Part shown: piece by piece, positions 35,382-46,602 of the stretch
Numbering within the stretch: position 1 is the stretch's first letter
How the letters are laid out: each line of letters begins with the position of its first letter
Source of the DNA: Zea mays
Taxonomy: Eukaryota > Streptophyta > Magnoliopsida > Poales > Poaceae
DNA length: 64,000 nucleotides
NCBI RefSeq assembly: GCF_902167145.1
Contig: NC_050096.1
Span: 268,172,622-268,236,621 of the forward strand
Reading direction: 5' to 3'
The notes under the pieces: model-generated
Told to the model about the DNA's origin: nothing
Databases searched by the model: none
What the model saw: only the letters and a program-made list of their open reading frames with translations
Translations under genes and position numbers: made by a program

Positions 35382-36654
35382 TGAAAGGGAAATGTGGCCT
35401 TGGGCCATTTCTATATTGTTTTGGTGATTAAGTGTCCAACACATAGTGAGTGAGTTAATATGTGCCAAACATGCAAGAAGGGCAAATCATATAACAAGGT
35501 ATGTTTCTAGACTTAGTATTTGGTTTTTGTATACTAATATATTTGTCTAAGTGTTAGAAACAGAGAAAAGAAGAAAAGAAAAGAATTGCAAAAGACTTGG
35601 TTGGGTGCAGCCGAAGTCCAGCTCGGTCTGGCACACCAGACTGTCCGGTGGAGCATCGGACAGTGTCCGGTGCGCCAGGCTGGTTTCCGGTGAACAGGCC
35701 GCTCTCGGGAAATGTTTGGCGGCGTACGGCTATAATTCATCGGACTGTCCGATGGTGCACCGGACTATCCGGTGAGCCAATGGTCGTCTGCGCCAACGGT
35801 CGGCCGCCCAATCCGCGGGCGACGCGTGGCAACTCCAACGGTCTGCAGCGGGCACCGGACTGTCCGGTGTGCACCGGACAGTGTCCGGTGCGCCAACTGG
35901 CCCGGAGCTGCAACGGTCGCCTGTGCCAGAAAAGGAAGAAGATCGGCACCGAACCGTCTACAGTGACTGTTTGGTGGCGCACCGGACTGTCTGGTGCGCC
36001 ACTCGACAGAAGGCAAGGAAGGCCTTCCTTGTTGGCCTCCAACGGCTCCTAGCTACCTTGGGGCTATAAAAGGGACCCCTAGGCACATGGAGGAGTCACC
36101 CAAGCTTACAAGAAATATTCTAAGACTCCAAGACTCCAACTTCACGCATTCGATTCTTTGTGATAGTGACTTGAGCTCCATTTGAGTTGTGAACTCCGTG
36201 CGTTGTGTTTTGAGCTCAAGTTGTGACTTGTGTGCGTGTTTGAGCTATGGATTTGAGTCATGTGTGTGTTGCTCTCCCCTCCCTTACTTCTGTACTTCTT
36301 TTGTGATCATCATTGTAAGGGCGAGAGGCTCCAAGTTGTGGAGATTCCTCGCAAACGGGAGAAAGACTAAGAAAGGAAAAACTGTGGTATTCAAGTTGAT
36401 CATCGGATCACTTGAAAGGGGTTGAGTGAAACCCTCGTCCATTGGGACGCCACAACATGGAAGTAGGCAAGTATTACTTGGCCGAACCACGGGATAAAAA
36501 TCGTGTGTCTCTTGTGTGCTTTCTCTTTGATTGTCTGTGTTCAAAAGGACTCGCTTCAAGCTACTTAGCCGTTCTAACTTTCATAACTAAGTTTTGTGGC
36601 TATTAGTATTGAATTTTATAGGATCACCTATTCACCCCCCTCTAGGTGCTCTCA
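35382..36654 (+). repeat. 3' LTR of Sirevirus F, 1273 bp
   Basis: It starts TGAAAGGGAAATGTGG and ends TAGGTGCTCTCA. It carries several CACCGGAC(T/A)GTCCGGTG palindromes (about 35630-36000), followed by a TATA-like GGCTATAAAAGG (36061-36072). Confidence 0.88.
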
Positions 36655-36848
36655 GCCACGTGGCGGCCCCGAAACCACCCACGTGGTGGGGTCGGATGCT
36701 GTTGCTGGCCCAGAGTAGTCACCCGAGGCTGGGGCGAGTCACGGCCTAGCCCCACGCACAACCCCTTTACCACGCGACTAAAGATAGCTGCGTGGGTACT
36801 GCGTCTTCATACTGTAGTAAGGGGTACCCTAGTTTCAGGGTACCGACA
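36655..36848 (-). repeat. 3' LTR remnant of element C
   Basis: It corresponds to 60444-60637 with identical length (194 bp). The rest of the LTR is displaced by Sirevirus F. Next to it, GTGGCCCCCGGGCCC is the complement of the element's polypurine tract. Confidence 0.88.
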
Positions 36849-37616
36849 GTGGCCCCCGGGCCCACCTCAGGGGAGGATGCGAGCCTGCAGGTGGGGCCAA
36901 AGCTTGTACTTCGCCTCAACATGGCCTGATTGGTGATTGGCGCGCCGCTTCCGTGCGTCTACTGATGTACTTACCGTCAATCTGCCTTTGGTCACGCCAA
37001 CTGCCATATTTGTTCTCGCGGCTGACTGGCCCGTGGCCCCCACGCCTGGTGGTTTCGTCGGGCCACACGTGGGGCACCTCGATACTACTGCATTGGTTTA
37101 AAAAATTACCTTCCGTGTTCTGTCGCGGCCCTGAGGAGGCGCACTACCGGCGCATGCGGCTGTTCGCTCTTTCCACACCCAGGATCTGGCACCCAAGGAG
37201 TATGACCTGTGGGCCTAGGCCCCCGTGTCATAGACTGGGTTGTTGTCTCTTGCGGCGGCAATGAGGAGGCGCGCTACCGTGTGCGGCGGTTCGCTCTACA
37301 GGCGCGCGCGGCGGTTCGCTTTTTCCGCACCCAAAGTTTACCGCACAATTCGTATGACTTGTGGACCCGGGCCCCCGTGTCATAAACTGGGTTACCTTGG
37401 TGCGCGTCGGGCGAGATTTTCTGCGGCGATTGAGGGGCACGCGAAAGGGTTTCCCTAACAAGGATTCTGGTTTCACTGAAAAAGGAATTCACCCCACGAG
37501 CAGCAGTTACCTTTTCACATTCTCTTCCAATTGCTTGCGCCCCTTTGCCTTCGTGCTCCTCTGCGCCCCTTTGCCTTTGTGTTCCTCTGCTCTGCGCTCA
37601 CGCCACCGCACAAGCC
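36849..37616. other. Non-coding spacer between polypurine tract and antisense gene of C
   Basis: GC-rich, with repeated phrases such as GGAGGCGC(A/G)CTACCG and GGTTCGCTCT/TTCGCTTTTTCCGC (about 37134-37330) and CCGTGTCATA(G/A)ACTGGGTT twice (37223, 37375). No supported ORF. The homologous spacer in D is nearly the same length (62545-63321). Confidence 0.6.
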
Positions 37617-40586
37617 ATGACTTCGCTTGGCCATCCCGAGCATTTCCAGTCTGAGGGAGCGCTCAACCTGGTGCGCAACCTGCTCGGATGGAGCGCGCCG
37701 GGGCTCGCCGGAAGGATCCGCGCCGTCGCCGCTCCCCTCGGCGATCTCGCCGCCAGGGAGTTCGTGCTGTTCGTCTCCTACCTCTCCCGCGGGTTGGCGC
37801 TGGTGATCTCGCCTTTCTTCCTACTGCTGTTGGAGGAGTTCGGGCTCCAGCTTCAGCACCTTACGCCCCACTCCATCCTCCAAGCGGCCATCTTCGTCCA
37901 CCTCTGCGAGATGTTCGTGGGGGTGGCCCCCTATACTTCCCTCTTCTGCCACTTCTTCGTGCTGGTCAAGTCTGGGAAGGCTATGGACCATCTTGGTGCC
38001 TACTATTTTCAGACGAGGCCGGATTCGGCCGTAGTCTACATCTCCACCTTCGGCAGTGCAAGGTGGGAAAACTGGCGTGACGACTGGGTGATCGCTAGCG
38101 CCGAGGCCAACGACCGCCTCGTGCTGCCGAGCAACGGACCAGCCCTCGACCGCAAGCACTGGAGGACCAAGCCGTCCCTGGCGCCGGAGTTCCTACCCGT
38201 ACTAGACAGGATCAAGACCTTGGCAACCGGTGGTCTGACATTGATGCACGTGGTTAGCGACTTCCTGAAGCGTCGGATCGCGCAGCTGCAGAGGAGGGCG
38301 CGCCTGTGTTGCTGGTTTACAGGCCTGAACGACATCGACCAGATCCAGCGTGGGCCGGGTACCGACCTGTCCTGGGAGGAGCTGGAACTCCTGGTGAAGG
38401 GGATTACTGGTGAGTGCTTCGTCCCTAAGTCCCTAATCCTCCCCTAGGGCATCCATGCGCTCTGCGATGACCTAGGGTTGAGGACGGTGATCTTGGCCAC
38501 GCTGCCGACCCTCGACGAGAGCTGCGTAGCGGTTCGCCAGACCGGCGGCCGGGACCCCCACCGCGGGATCCGGATCTCCAATGCGCCGGCTGGAGGCCCC
38601 CAGCTTGCCGACGTGGCTCCCAGCGCCCCCGCCGCGGCCCCCCGCCCCTTGGACAAGGGTAAAGGGGCTGCAAGCAGCGCCTCCGCTAGTACCCCCGCCC
38701 CAGGTAGCTCCGAGGGGTCGGAGGAGGAGAGACGATGCCGGCTGCGTCACGCTGACGGGTCGCTCATTTTGGAGCCTCCCCAGAAGCGCCAGCAGACCAC
38801 AGGCGGGGCCGAGGAGGCGAGCTCCCAGGCCCACGACACGGAGAGACGCGTCAGCCCGCCGCCACCACCACCACCGGGCCCACCGCCACCACCACCGCCA
38901 CCACCATCAGTCCCGCCGCCACCACTACCATCATTTGGGGGTGATCTCCCCCAGAGGCAGCAGCAGCAGCAACAACAACAACAACCATAGCAGCGGCTAC
39001 AGCAACAACAGAGGTCGCCCCGCTTCCAGGGTCGCTGGAAGGTCCATGGCCCCAAGTAAGTGTAGCCCCCTTTTCCATGTGTCTAATCATCATGTTGACA
39101 GGTCTTAACCCATCGTCTGTTCGCCAGGGCTTCCTCCTCCACTGCTCCTAAGGCCACACCCCCTCCGTCAAGCACCGGGCCCACCGATGGGTCCGGCTCT
39201 TAGCAGCAAGAATCTGCTGGGAGTGGTGTCGACGGTCTGCCTCCAGCCGCTGCTCAGACAGCGCCAGCGGCTTCTCATGCCCCAGCTGGGGGTCCGGCGG
39301 CAGCGGTGCCAGCATCAGGTGGCATCGCAGCGACATAGGAGGTCCCTGATGGGGGATCCGTGCTTGCCTCCGACATTGCACCCACTCCCGACGTTGGGGG
39401 TGACACCAGAGGCGCGTCCAGCTCCAACCCCCTGCCTGCACCGGAGGAGATGGAAGTGGTGTTTGGGCGACGACTCCGGTCAGGTGCCGTGGAAGAAGCT
39501 GTGCCAATCCCCCTCCCCCGCATGCTGTCCCGCGCCCACCAGGTCCTTAGTGACACTGGGGCAGCAATTTTGCGGGAGTGGGAGGCGCTTGAGGTCGAGC
39601 ACCAGTGCCTCAGTGACTGGCGCACCCAGCTGGAGGAGCGCACCAGGACGACGTCCCGCCAATTCATCTCCGAGCAGTCCCAACTTGAGCGGGTCCGTAA
39701 GGAGTACAAGAAGGACCTCCAGAAGGTGTGCGCCAGGGAGCTGGAGGCGGCCCAGAGGGAGAAGAAGTTGGCCAAGAGGGAGGAGGTCATGTCCCAGCGG
39801 GAGGACCTCGCCACAAAGTTCCGGGCCAAGCTGAGTGCCCTGGACCGGACTCTAGAAGAGCAGCGGATCCAGCAGACCAAGGCTGTGGAGAGGCTGCAAA
39901 AGTTGTAGCAGGAACTCGAGGGCAAGGCCAGCGACGTCGCCCTCACCGAGGAGAAGCTTAAAGCGAAGGAGCAGTCCTTGGACCGGCGGGAGAAGGACCT
40001 CGCCAGGCAGGAGACAGATCTCACCTTCCGAGAGGAAATGCTCACCCGACGGAGCGAGTTGCTGGCCGAGCACGAGCTTGAGGTAGAGGAGAAAGAAAAG
40101 AAGCTGGAGGAGCGGATCCAGCAGTTCCAGGCGGCGTAGGCGGCACCGGGCCCCCAGGCGGTGGAGGCCACCAGGTAGGCCCTTGAAGATCTTCAGGCAG
40201 AGCATCGTGCCGGGGTCTAGCGCATCGCCGCATGGGCCGGCGAGGCGAGCACGACACTGGTGCCGCTAGGGATGAGTCCCATCCCGGTGTCGGAGCTCTC
40301 GACATCTATCTCCGACGCGCTCCCGGTGCTGGACTCTACCGCAGACCGCCTCCGATGCCTGGACCAGATTCTTGGCGACCGCCTGGAGGCCGAGGGCGGC
40401 AGGCTCTGCTGGGCAGTGATCGAGTATATCCTGATGTGCTTCCGGAGCCACGACCCGACCATATCCTTGGAGCTGGTGATCACTGGTCCGGTGGCCGCCA
40501 CTGAAGACGTCGCCCGGGAGGGCGTACAAGACGCCGTGGAGCTGGTGGCCGAGCGCTTCCAGCGGGATCCTACTGACGATGAGTAG
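37617..40586 (+). pseudogene. Antisense accessory gene of element C: Transposase_28-like, Pro-rich, coiled coil; one intron
   Basis: Exon 1 37617-39055, intron 39056-39127 (GTAAGT...CGCCAG, 72 bp), exon 2 39128-40586. The split codon AA|G keeps the frame and joins two coding stretches that share frame and character. Domains: Transposase_28-like region (about residues 20-200, with AAREFVLFVSYLSRG and TPHSILQAAIF), a Ser/Pro linker, a poly-Pro run (about 38855-38930), a poly-Gln run (38960-38987), an acidic segment, a long Glu/Lys/Arg/Gln coiled coil (about 39580-40135), and a C-terminal domain (SELSTSISDALPVLDSTADR to ERFQRDPTDDE). In-frame stops: 38445, 38988, 39201, 39336, 39906, 40137, 40176, 40218, all TAG. 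It runs against gag-pol and ends about 1 kb from the pol stop. Function unknown. Confidence 0.72.
39056..39127 (+). other. Predicted intron of the antisense gene in C
   Basis: Canonical GTAAGT donor and a pyrimidine-containing CTGTTCGCCAG acceptor. Length 72 bp is near the lower limit for plants. Removal keeps the reading frame. No transcript evidence is available here. Confidence 0.6.
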
Positions 40587-41576
40587 CTAGATCTGCAGAG
40601 ACAAAGCTAGGGCCCCGCTGGGGAGCGGCTTGTAATAGTTTTTGGTTTTGTAAGATACTTTTAAGAACTATTAATCAAACATCACTTATATGTATACTAT
40701 TTGTCCTCGCTGTGTGTAGCATTACTAATCTCTCCCTGGTACTTGGCCCCCCTGGGATGTAGGATCGACGTGTCGAGGCTGGATACTAGTGTACCTAAGA
40801 AAGAATTGGTGACCCGGCCTCCAGGAGGAAGTCTCGACTGGGACCTGGACCTGTACACAACTTTGGCCTCCAAAAAGAACTTTGGTCCGAAGTTTTAGTA
40901 GCGCACCCATAGGACCCAACAACTGGTATCTTTTATCCTTTGATTCATGCAACAGGACCTGCAGGATTTAGCCTAGGAAGCCTAGCCGTATGCCCGGACC
41001 CCTGGATCACAGCTCAAAATACTAGGACACACATCACAGAGTGGTAGAGCGTGCAGGCTTAGGGTACGGAACCAGGCTAAGCGGCTACACAGCTCCGGAC
41101 CACCCCAGGAGATGAGTGTCCATTCTCTAGAACCGGACCCCAAGTTGCCGGACCCACAGGACTATAGTTCCAAATACTAGGATACTCGTCACTGAGTGGT
41201 GGAGCGTGCAGGCTCTGGGTACAGAACCAAGCTAAGCGGCTACACAACTCCGGACCACCCCAGGGAACGAGCGCCCATTCTCTAGAACTGCCCCAGGCTG
41301 CCGGACCCCCTGTCTTTGTAGAGGGGTCCTAAACTGCAAGCCTGGCTACTCAATTCGAATGTCATTATACCAGCAAGGGTGGGAATTGTATGGGTGGGTT
41401 AGATAAAAAATAATATCTAAAAACTGTAGCAGAATAAAACCATCACAAAAGCACATCTGGGGGGTAAATTATTTCCTTATAACTTGATATACATGGTGCG
41501 GACCTCACCGGATTGACGTACACGTATGCACAACCCAATTACAAAAGAAGAAAACTCAACCCCCCCAGTTTTGCTT
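40587..41576. other. Convergent non-coding region between the antisense gene and pol of C
   Basis: It includes a two-copy tandem duplication at about 41005-41300, period 155 bp (ACTAGGA at 41021 and 41176; GCTAAGCGGCTACACA in both). AATCAAAC and AT-rich sequence after 40640 may hold the antisense gene's 3' end signal. No ORF is supported. Confidence 0.6.
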
Positions 41577-44500
41577 CTATGGGTAGAACTTACAGAGATG
41601 CTCTATGTTCTAGGGATTGGGAAGAGGCACTCCTTCAGTTGTGGCAAGGCGGACACACTCGGGTCGGCATACTTTCGTCACCTTGAAGGGTCCTTCCCAA
41701 CTGGGGGAGAGTTTGTGGAGCCCTTCTCGGTTTAGAATTCGCCTTAGGACCAGGTCTCCGACCTTGAGCTTCCTACTATGCACAAACCGCTGGCGGTAGC
41801 GCCTGAGCGCTTGGTTGTACCGTACATTTCGGATCGCCGCTTGCCATCTGTGTTCTTCGATGAAGTCCACGTCCTCTCATCGTAGTTGTTCCTGTATAGA
41901 CTCATCGAAAGACTGGACCCGTGGGGACCCCATAAGGATTTCCGGGGGAAGATAGGCTTTGGCCCCATAGACCAGGAAGAACGGGGTCTCCCCGGTAGCT
42001 CGGCTGGGTGTGGTCCGGTTCCCCCATAGTATCGACGGAAGTTCATTGACCCAATTTGCACCATGCTTTTTTAAGCAGTCATAGGTGCGTGTCTTGAGTC
42101 CCCTGAGGATTTCTGCGTTTGCCCTCTCAGCTTGGCCGTTGCTCCTAGGATGTGCCACAGACGCAAAGCAGAGCTGGGTGCCGATGCCCTCGCAATACTC
42201 TTGGAAGAGCTGAATTCTGAACTGGGTCCCGTTGTCCGTAATGATAAGACTTGGGACCCCAAATCTGCAGACAATCGACTTGAGAAAAGCAACAGCAGCA
42301 CCTTGGGTGATGTTGACCACAGGGGTAGCCTCTGGCCACTTTGTGAACTTGTCGATGGCGATGAAGAGGAAACGGTACCCACCGACGGCCCTGGGGAATG
42401 GTCCCAGGATATCCACCCCCCATACGGCGAATGGCTAGGAGGGTGGAATCATTTGCAGATTCTGAGCCGGTGTGTGTATCTGCTTTGCATGGAACTGACA
42501 TGCTTCGCAGGACTTTACCATCTCAGCTGCATCCTAGAGAGTTGTTGGCCAGTAGAAGCCATGCTGGAAGGCCTTACCAACCAGTGTGCGGGATGCTGAA
42601 TGACTTCCACACTCTCTTCCATGAATCTCCGTGAGTAACTCACGACCCTCCTCCTGGGTGATGCACCGCATGACAATGCCGTTGGCGCCACAACGGAATA
42701 GATCCCCTTCTACCACCGTGTATCGCTTAGCCAACCGCACTATGCGCTCTGCGGCCACATGGTCTTCAGGAAGGATGTTTTCTTTGAGGTAGTCCCGGAT
42801 CTCGGAGATCCATGCAACGGGACCACTCTGAGACACTGGCTGTGGCGCTACAAGGTTGGCAGGACCCGCTGTAGCACACATAATCCTTGGTGGATCCTGC
42901 GGATGGAACACCACCAGGACCGCTAGCTTCGAGGTGCTAGTCTCGCCCCCTTCACCCAGTTCGGCAGGCTGGGCGGTAGGTCTCAGCAACCGTCTTTCGA
43001 AGATGCCCTCAGACGCAGGTGCCCAAGTTGATGCCCTCGTGGAGAGTTCATCTGCCGCTGAGTTGTGAGCCCGAGGAACATGTTGCAGTTCCAGGGCAGT
43101 GAAGTCCTTTTCCAACTTCCTTACGTGGAGGAGGTAAGCTACGAGCCTGGGCTCATTGCTGCTACATTCCCCACGAACCTACTTGATGATCAGCTGAGAG
43201 TCCCCCTTCACTAGAAGCTGGTGGATCCCTAGGGATAGGGCCGCAGACAAGCCGAAGATCAACGCTTCATATTCCGCCATGTTGTTGGTGGCCTTGAACT
43301 CAAGGTGCACCATGTACTTCACTTGATCTCCGCTTGGGTCGAAGAAGAGCGTCCAGTGGGGCTCGGTGAAGACCGGAGCCCTAGGCTCTGTAGGTGTGGG
43401 GTCCGATTCGGGATTCGGACCCCCAGGAGCACTCGGGGATGGGGTCCACTCCATGATGAAGTCGGCCAGGACCTGGCTCTTGACAGCGTGGCGGGGCTGG
43501 AACTCCAGTTGGAACTCAGCAAGCTCCGCAGCCCACTTGGCGATGTTGCCCGTGGCGTTAGAGTTGTGGAGAATGGCCTTTAACGGGAAGGCGGTCTCCA
43601 CCACAACTCTGTGTGCCTGAAAATAGTGGCGCAACTTCCTAGACGCAACAAGTACAACATAAAGAAGTTTGTGTGTCTCAAGGTACCTGGCCTTTGACTC
43701 ATGGAGGATCTCGCTGACGTAGTAGACCAGCTTATGGATGATTCGGACCCCTGTGGTTGGTCCCGGGTCCTCAACCTCCTGGCCTTCCGTCAACATCGTG
43801 GTGGTCGGACCACCACCTTCTTCTGTGGGACTTGTTGACTCCCCTGGGTTGTTGTGCCGCCCTCTCGGTGACCAGCACCATGCTCACCGCCTCGGAAGCC
43901 GCTGCAATGTATAGGTACAACGGCTCCCTGGCTCTTGAGCTACCAGAATTGGCAGGGACACAAGGTGCTGCTTCACCTCTTGAAAGGCTCATTCTGCCTC
44001 TTCGGTCCAAGAGAATGGACCGGCCTTCCGCATCAGCTTGAAGAAAGGCAGTGCCCTCTCAGCCAGTCGTGAGATGAAGCGGCTAAGAGCGGCTAGGGAC
44101 CCCGCAAGCTTCTGGATGTCTTTGATGCGGGCCGGAGGCCTCATTGCCTTAATTGCCCTGATCTTCTTTGGGTTTGCTTCAATGCCCCGGTGTGAAACCA
44201 GGAACCTCAGCAACTTCCCTGCAGAGACACCAAAGACGCACTTGTCCGGGTTCATCTTTGTGCGGGTTGCCTGTAGCCTGTCGAAGACCAGAGTTAAGTC
44301 TTCCACTAGGGTCGACCCTCTCTTAGTCTTGACCATGATGTCATCGACGTATACCTCTACTCTGTCCCTAATCAGGTCCCCGAAAGTCTTACTCATCACC
44401 CGTACAAATGTTGGCAAGGCGTTTTTCAGAACGTAAGGCATTACGACATAACAGTAAAGCCCATCCACTGTTACAGAAGGTCACACCCGGAGGCGGAATC

Positions 44501-45759
44501 CACGATTTGATCTATTCGTGGAAGTGGATATGGGTCCTTGGGACAGGCCTTATTGAGGCTGGTGTAGCCGATGCACATCTGAAGCTTCCCGTTCGCCTTG
44601 GGGACGATGACTGGGTTGGCCAGCCATACTAGGTGATGGACCTCTTCGATAAAGCTAGCGTCCAACAGCTTCCGGACCTCCTTACGGATGAAGTCCTACC
44701 GCTCAACAGACTGTCTCCGAGGCTTCTGACTCACTGGCTTGGCATTAGGGTTGATCTTCAGATGGTGCTCGATCACGTCCCTAGGGATCCCAGGCATCTG
44801 CGACAGTTCCCATGCGAACACGTCGACATTTGCCTGGAGGAAGGCGACGAGCGCGAGTTCCTATTTTTCCTCCAGATCACCCGCAATGCGAGAGGTCTGG
44901 GGGAATCCGCGCTGAGTTGGATGGTCTTGGTGGGGACGCCGTCTGCCCCTGATGGCTGCACCTTAGGCACCTTGGCAGGCATCTTGGTACAAGAAGTCGT
45001 GGGGTCCTTCCCCACGTCATCCGGGCGAGCAGCTTCTGCCGCTAGGGCCTGCAGTTTCTCGACAGCGGCGAGCGCAGTAGGGCGGTCGCCTCGCACGGTG
45101 AGGACCCCAGCCGGGGACGGCATCTTGACGACCAAATACCCATAATGGTCAATGGACATGAACCGATACAGGGCCGGCCTACCAATGATGGCATTAAATG
45201 GGAGGTTAACCTCCGCAACGTCGAACTGAACGTTCTCAATGCAGAAGTTCTCCTCGGTCCCGAATGTAACCAGGAGTGTGATGCTCCCGAGGGGATACAA
45301 CGACTGAGGGCCCACTCCAGAGAATGGGCGAGAGGGTCCCAGTCGGGACCCTAGGATCTGCAGCTGCTTGAACACAGCATGGCTGATGACGTTGAGCCCA
45401 GCCCCACCGTCAATCAGGACATGATGCAGCTGCATGTTGGCGATGACAGGGGCGGTGATGAGCGGTAGTATACCGGCCCCTGCCATGTTTTCGGGGCAGT
45501 CGGATGCCACGAAGGAGATAGTGGTGCTTCTCCACCGCTGATGTGGGGCAGCCTTCAGGACCCCTGGGGTCGCCGAAAGGACCTCACGGCGCAGGGACTT
45601 CACATTCCTACGGGAGGTAAGCTCCCAGCTTCCGTCGTACATAACGTACAGCTTCTTGCGGTGGTCGTCGTCATCACCAGAGTCAGAGTCTCTAGTGATG
45701 ATGTCCTTGAGGACCTGCTCGGGGGTCTGATACCCGAGGTCCCGCTCGCCCACGACCAT
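41577..45759 (-). pseudogene. pro-pol of element C, degenerate
   Basis: Protease LIDGGAGLNVIS lies near 45390, with GRPALYRF downstream. RT is split into several frames (44665-44471, 44468-43989), with YVDDIMVK near 44350. RNase H with TTMLTEGQE and YLETHKLLY lies near 43800-43660. The second RNase H (FFDPSGD to NNMAEYEALIFGLSAAL) is at 43360-43220. The integrase zinc region (RECGSHSASRTL) is near 42600, and the core has ITDNGTQF near 42235 and NGQAERANAEI near 42130. The C-terminal domain ends at TAG 41577-41579, with a further in-frame TAG at 41610. Stops near 42420-42530, 43120-43180, 44470 and 44860 and frame changes make it non-functional. Confidence 0.85.
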
Positions 45760-46602
45760 GTCACCTTTGTCGACCTTCTCCTTGCCAGGCCGGCGACGAG
45801 GTGGCGAGCCATCCCTGGAGGCCTGCTCGCGCCGCTCGCTGATGCGCTTCTCGAGCTTCTGGATCTCCCAGCACTCTGAGGTGCTATGGCGAGCATTGGG
45901 GTGGATAGGGCTCGACCCACTGTCACTTCCCTGTTGCCGGGGGCGCTTGCCGCGCTCATCCCGGCTCCCAGTTGCAGCTACGGCGACCGGAGCACTAGAC
46001 TGCGGCCTATCGTGGCCACGATTCTTCTTCTTCTTGCCACCGCCCTAGGTGGTGGCACCTGAGCCACCCGCCCTCGACTGCTCTAGCACACTTGTCGATC
46101 AGAGTGAAGAGCGTGGTGATGATCTCCACGTCATGCGTCGCCAGCCTCTCCAACATCTTCTTATCATGCACCTCCTGTCGGAAAGTAGTGATAATAGAAG
46201 CATCGGAGATGCGAGGTATAGTCCCCAGTACCTTGGTGAAACGAGAGATGAAAGCTCGGAGAGTCTCTCTGGGTTCTTGCCTCACTGCATGGAGGTGAGC
46301 CTCCACGCCATACTGCTGGTAAGCACTGGTGAAGTTCGCTGTGAACCGCGCACAGAGCTCTTCCCAGGAGTACACCGACCCCAGGGTGAGGTTCATGAGC
46401 CAGGTCCGGGCCGGGCCGGTCAAAGCTACATGGAAGTAGCTCGCCATCACAGCAGTGTTTCCACCAGCTGCCGTAATGGCGGTGACGTAGACCTGCAGGA
46501 ATTCCGACGGGTTTGATGTCCCATCGTACTTCTCCGGCAGGTGTGGCCGAAACTAGGGTGGCCAAGTCGCCGCGCGGAGATGATCCGCAAGTGCAGCGCA
46601 GC
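45760..46602 (-). pseudogene. gag (capsid part) of element C, left of the Sirevirus insertion
   Basis: The capsid-like stretch (PEKYDGTSNPSEFLQVY, then SYFHVALTGPARTWL, ELCARFTANFTSAY) is at 46560-46250, followed by ISRFTKVLGTIPRIS and a linker to the protease. The frame 46450-46007 is open. The N-terminal part continues beyond Sirevirus G at 58855-59485. The insertion point is 46602/46603. Confidence 0.8.
46598..46602. other. Target-site duplication GCAGC (left copy) of Sirevirus G
   Basis: GCAGC directly precedes the LTR at 46603 and is repeated at 58850-58854 after the other LTR. Confidence 0.88.

Larger units (their letters stand above)
30637..36654 (+). mobile_element. Sirevirus F (Opie-like), 5' part missing
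   Basis: Plus-strand copia order: gag C-terminal part, protease, integrase, RT, RNase H, a non-coding tail with four purine tracts, and the 3' LTR. The left end is the X insertion within gag. The LTR ends ...GGTGCTCTCA at 36654, directly against the 3' LTR of element C (GCCAC...), so F lies inside C's LTR. Confidence 0.88.

Noticed and set aside
38410..38447. Possible 38-bp GT-AG intron in the antisense gene of C
   Set aside because: Too short for a plant intron and removal would shift the frame; the frame instead continues directly after a TAG at 38445.
38747..39055. Minus-strand Gly/Cys-rich ORFs opposite the poly-Pro and poly-Gln runs
   Set aside because: Complement of CCN and CAN repeats; no independent coding signal.
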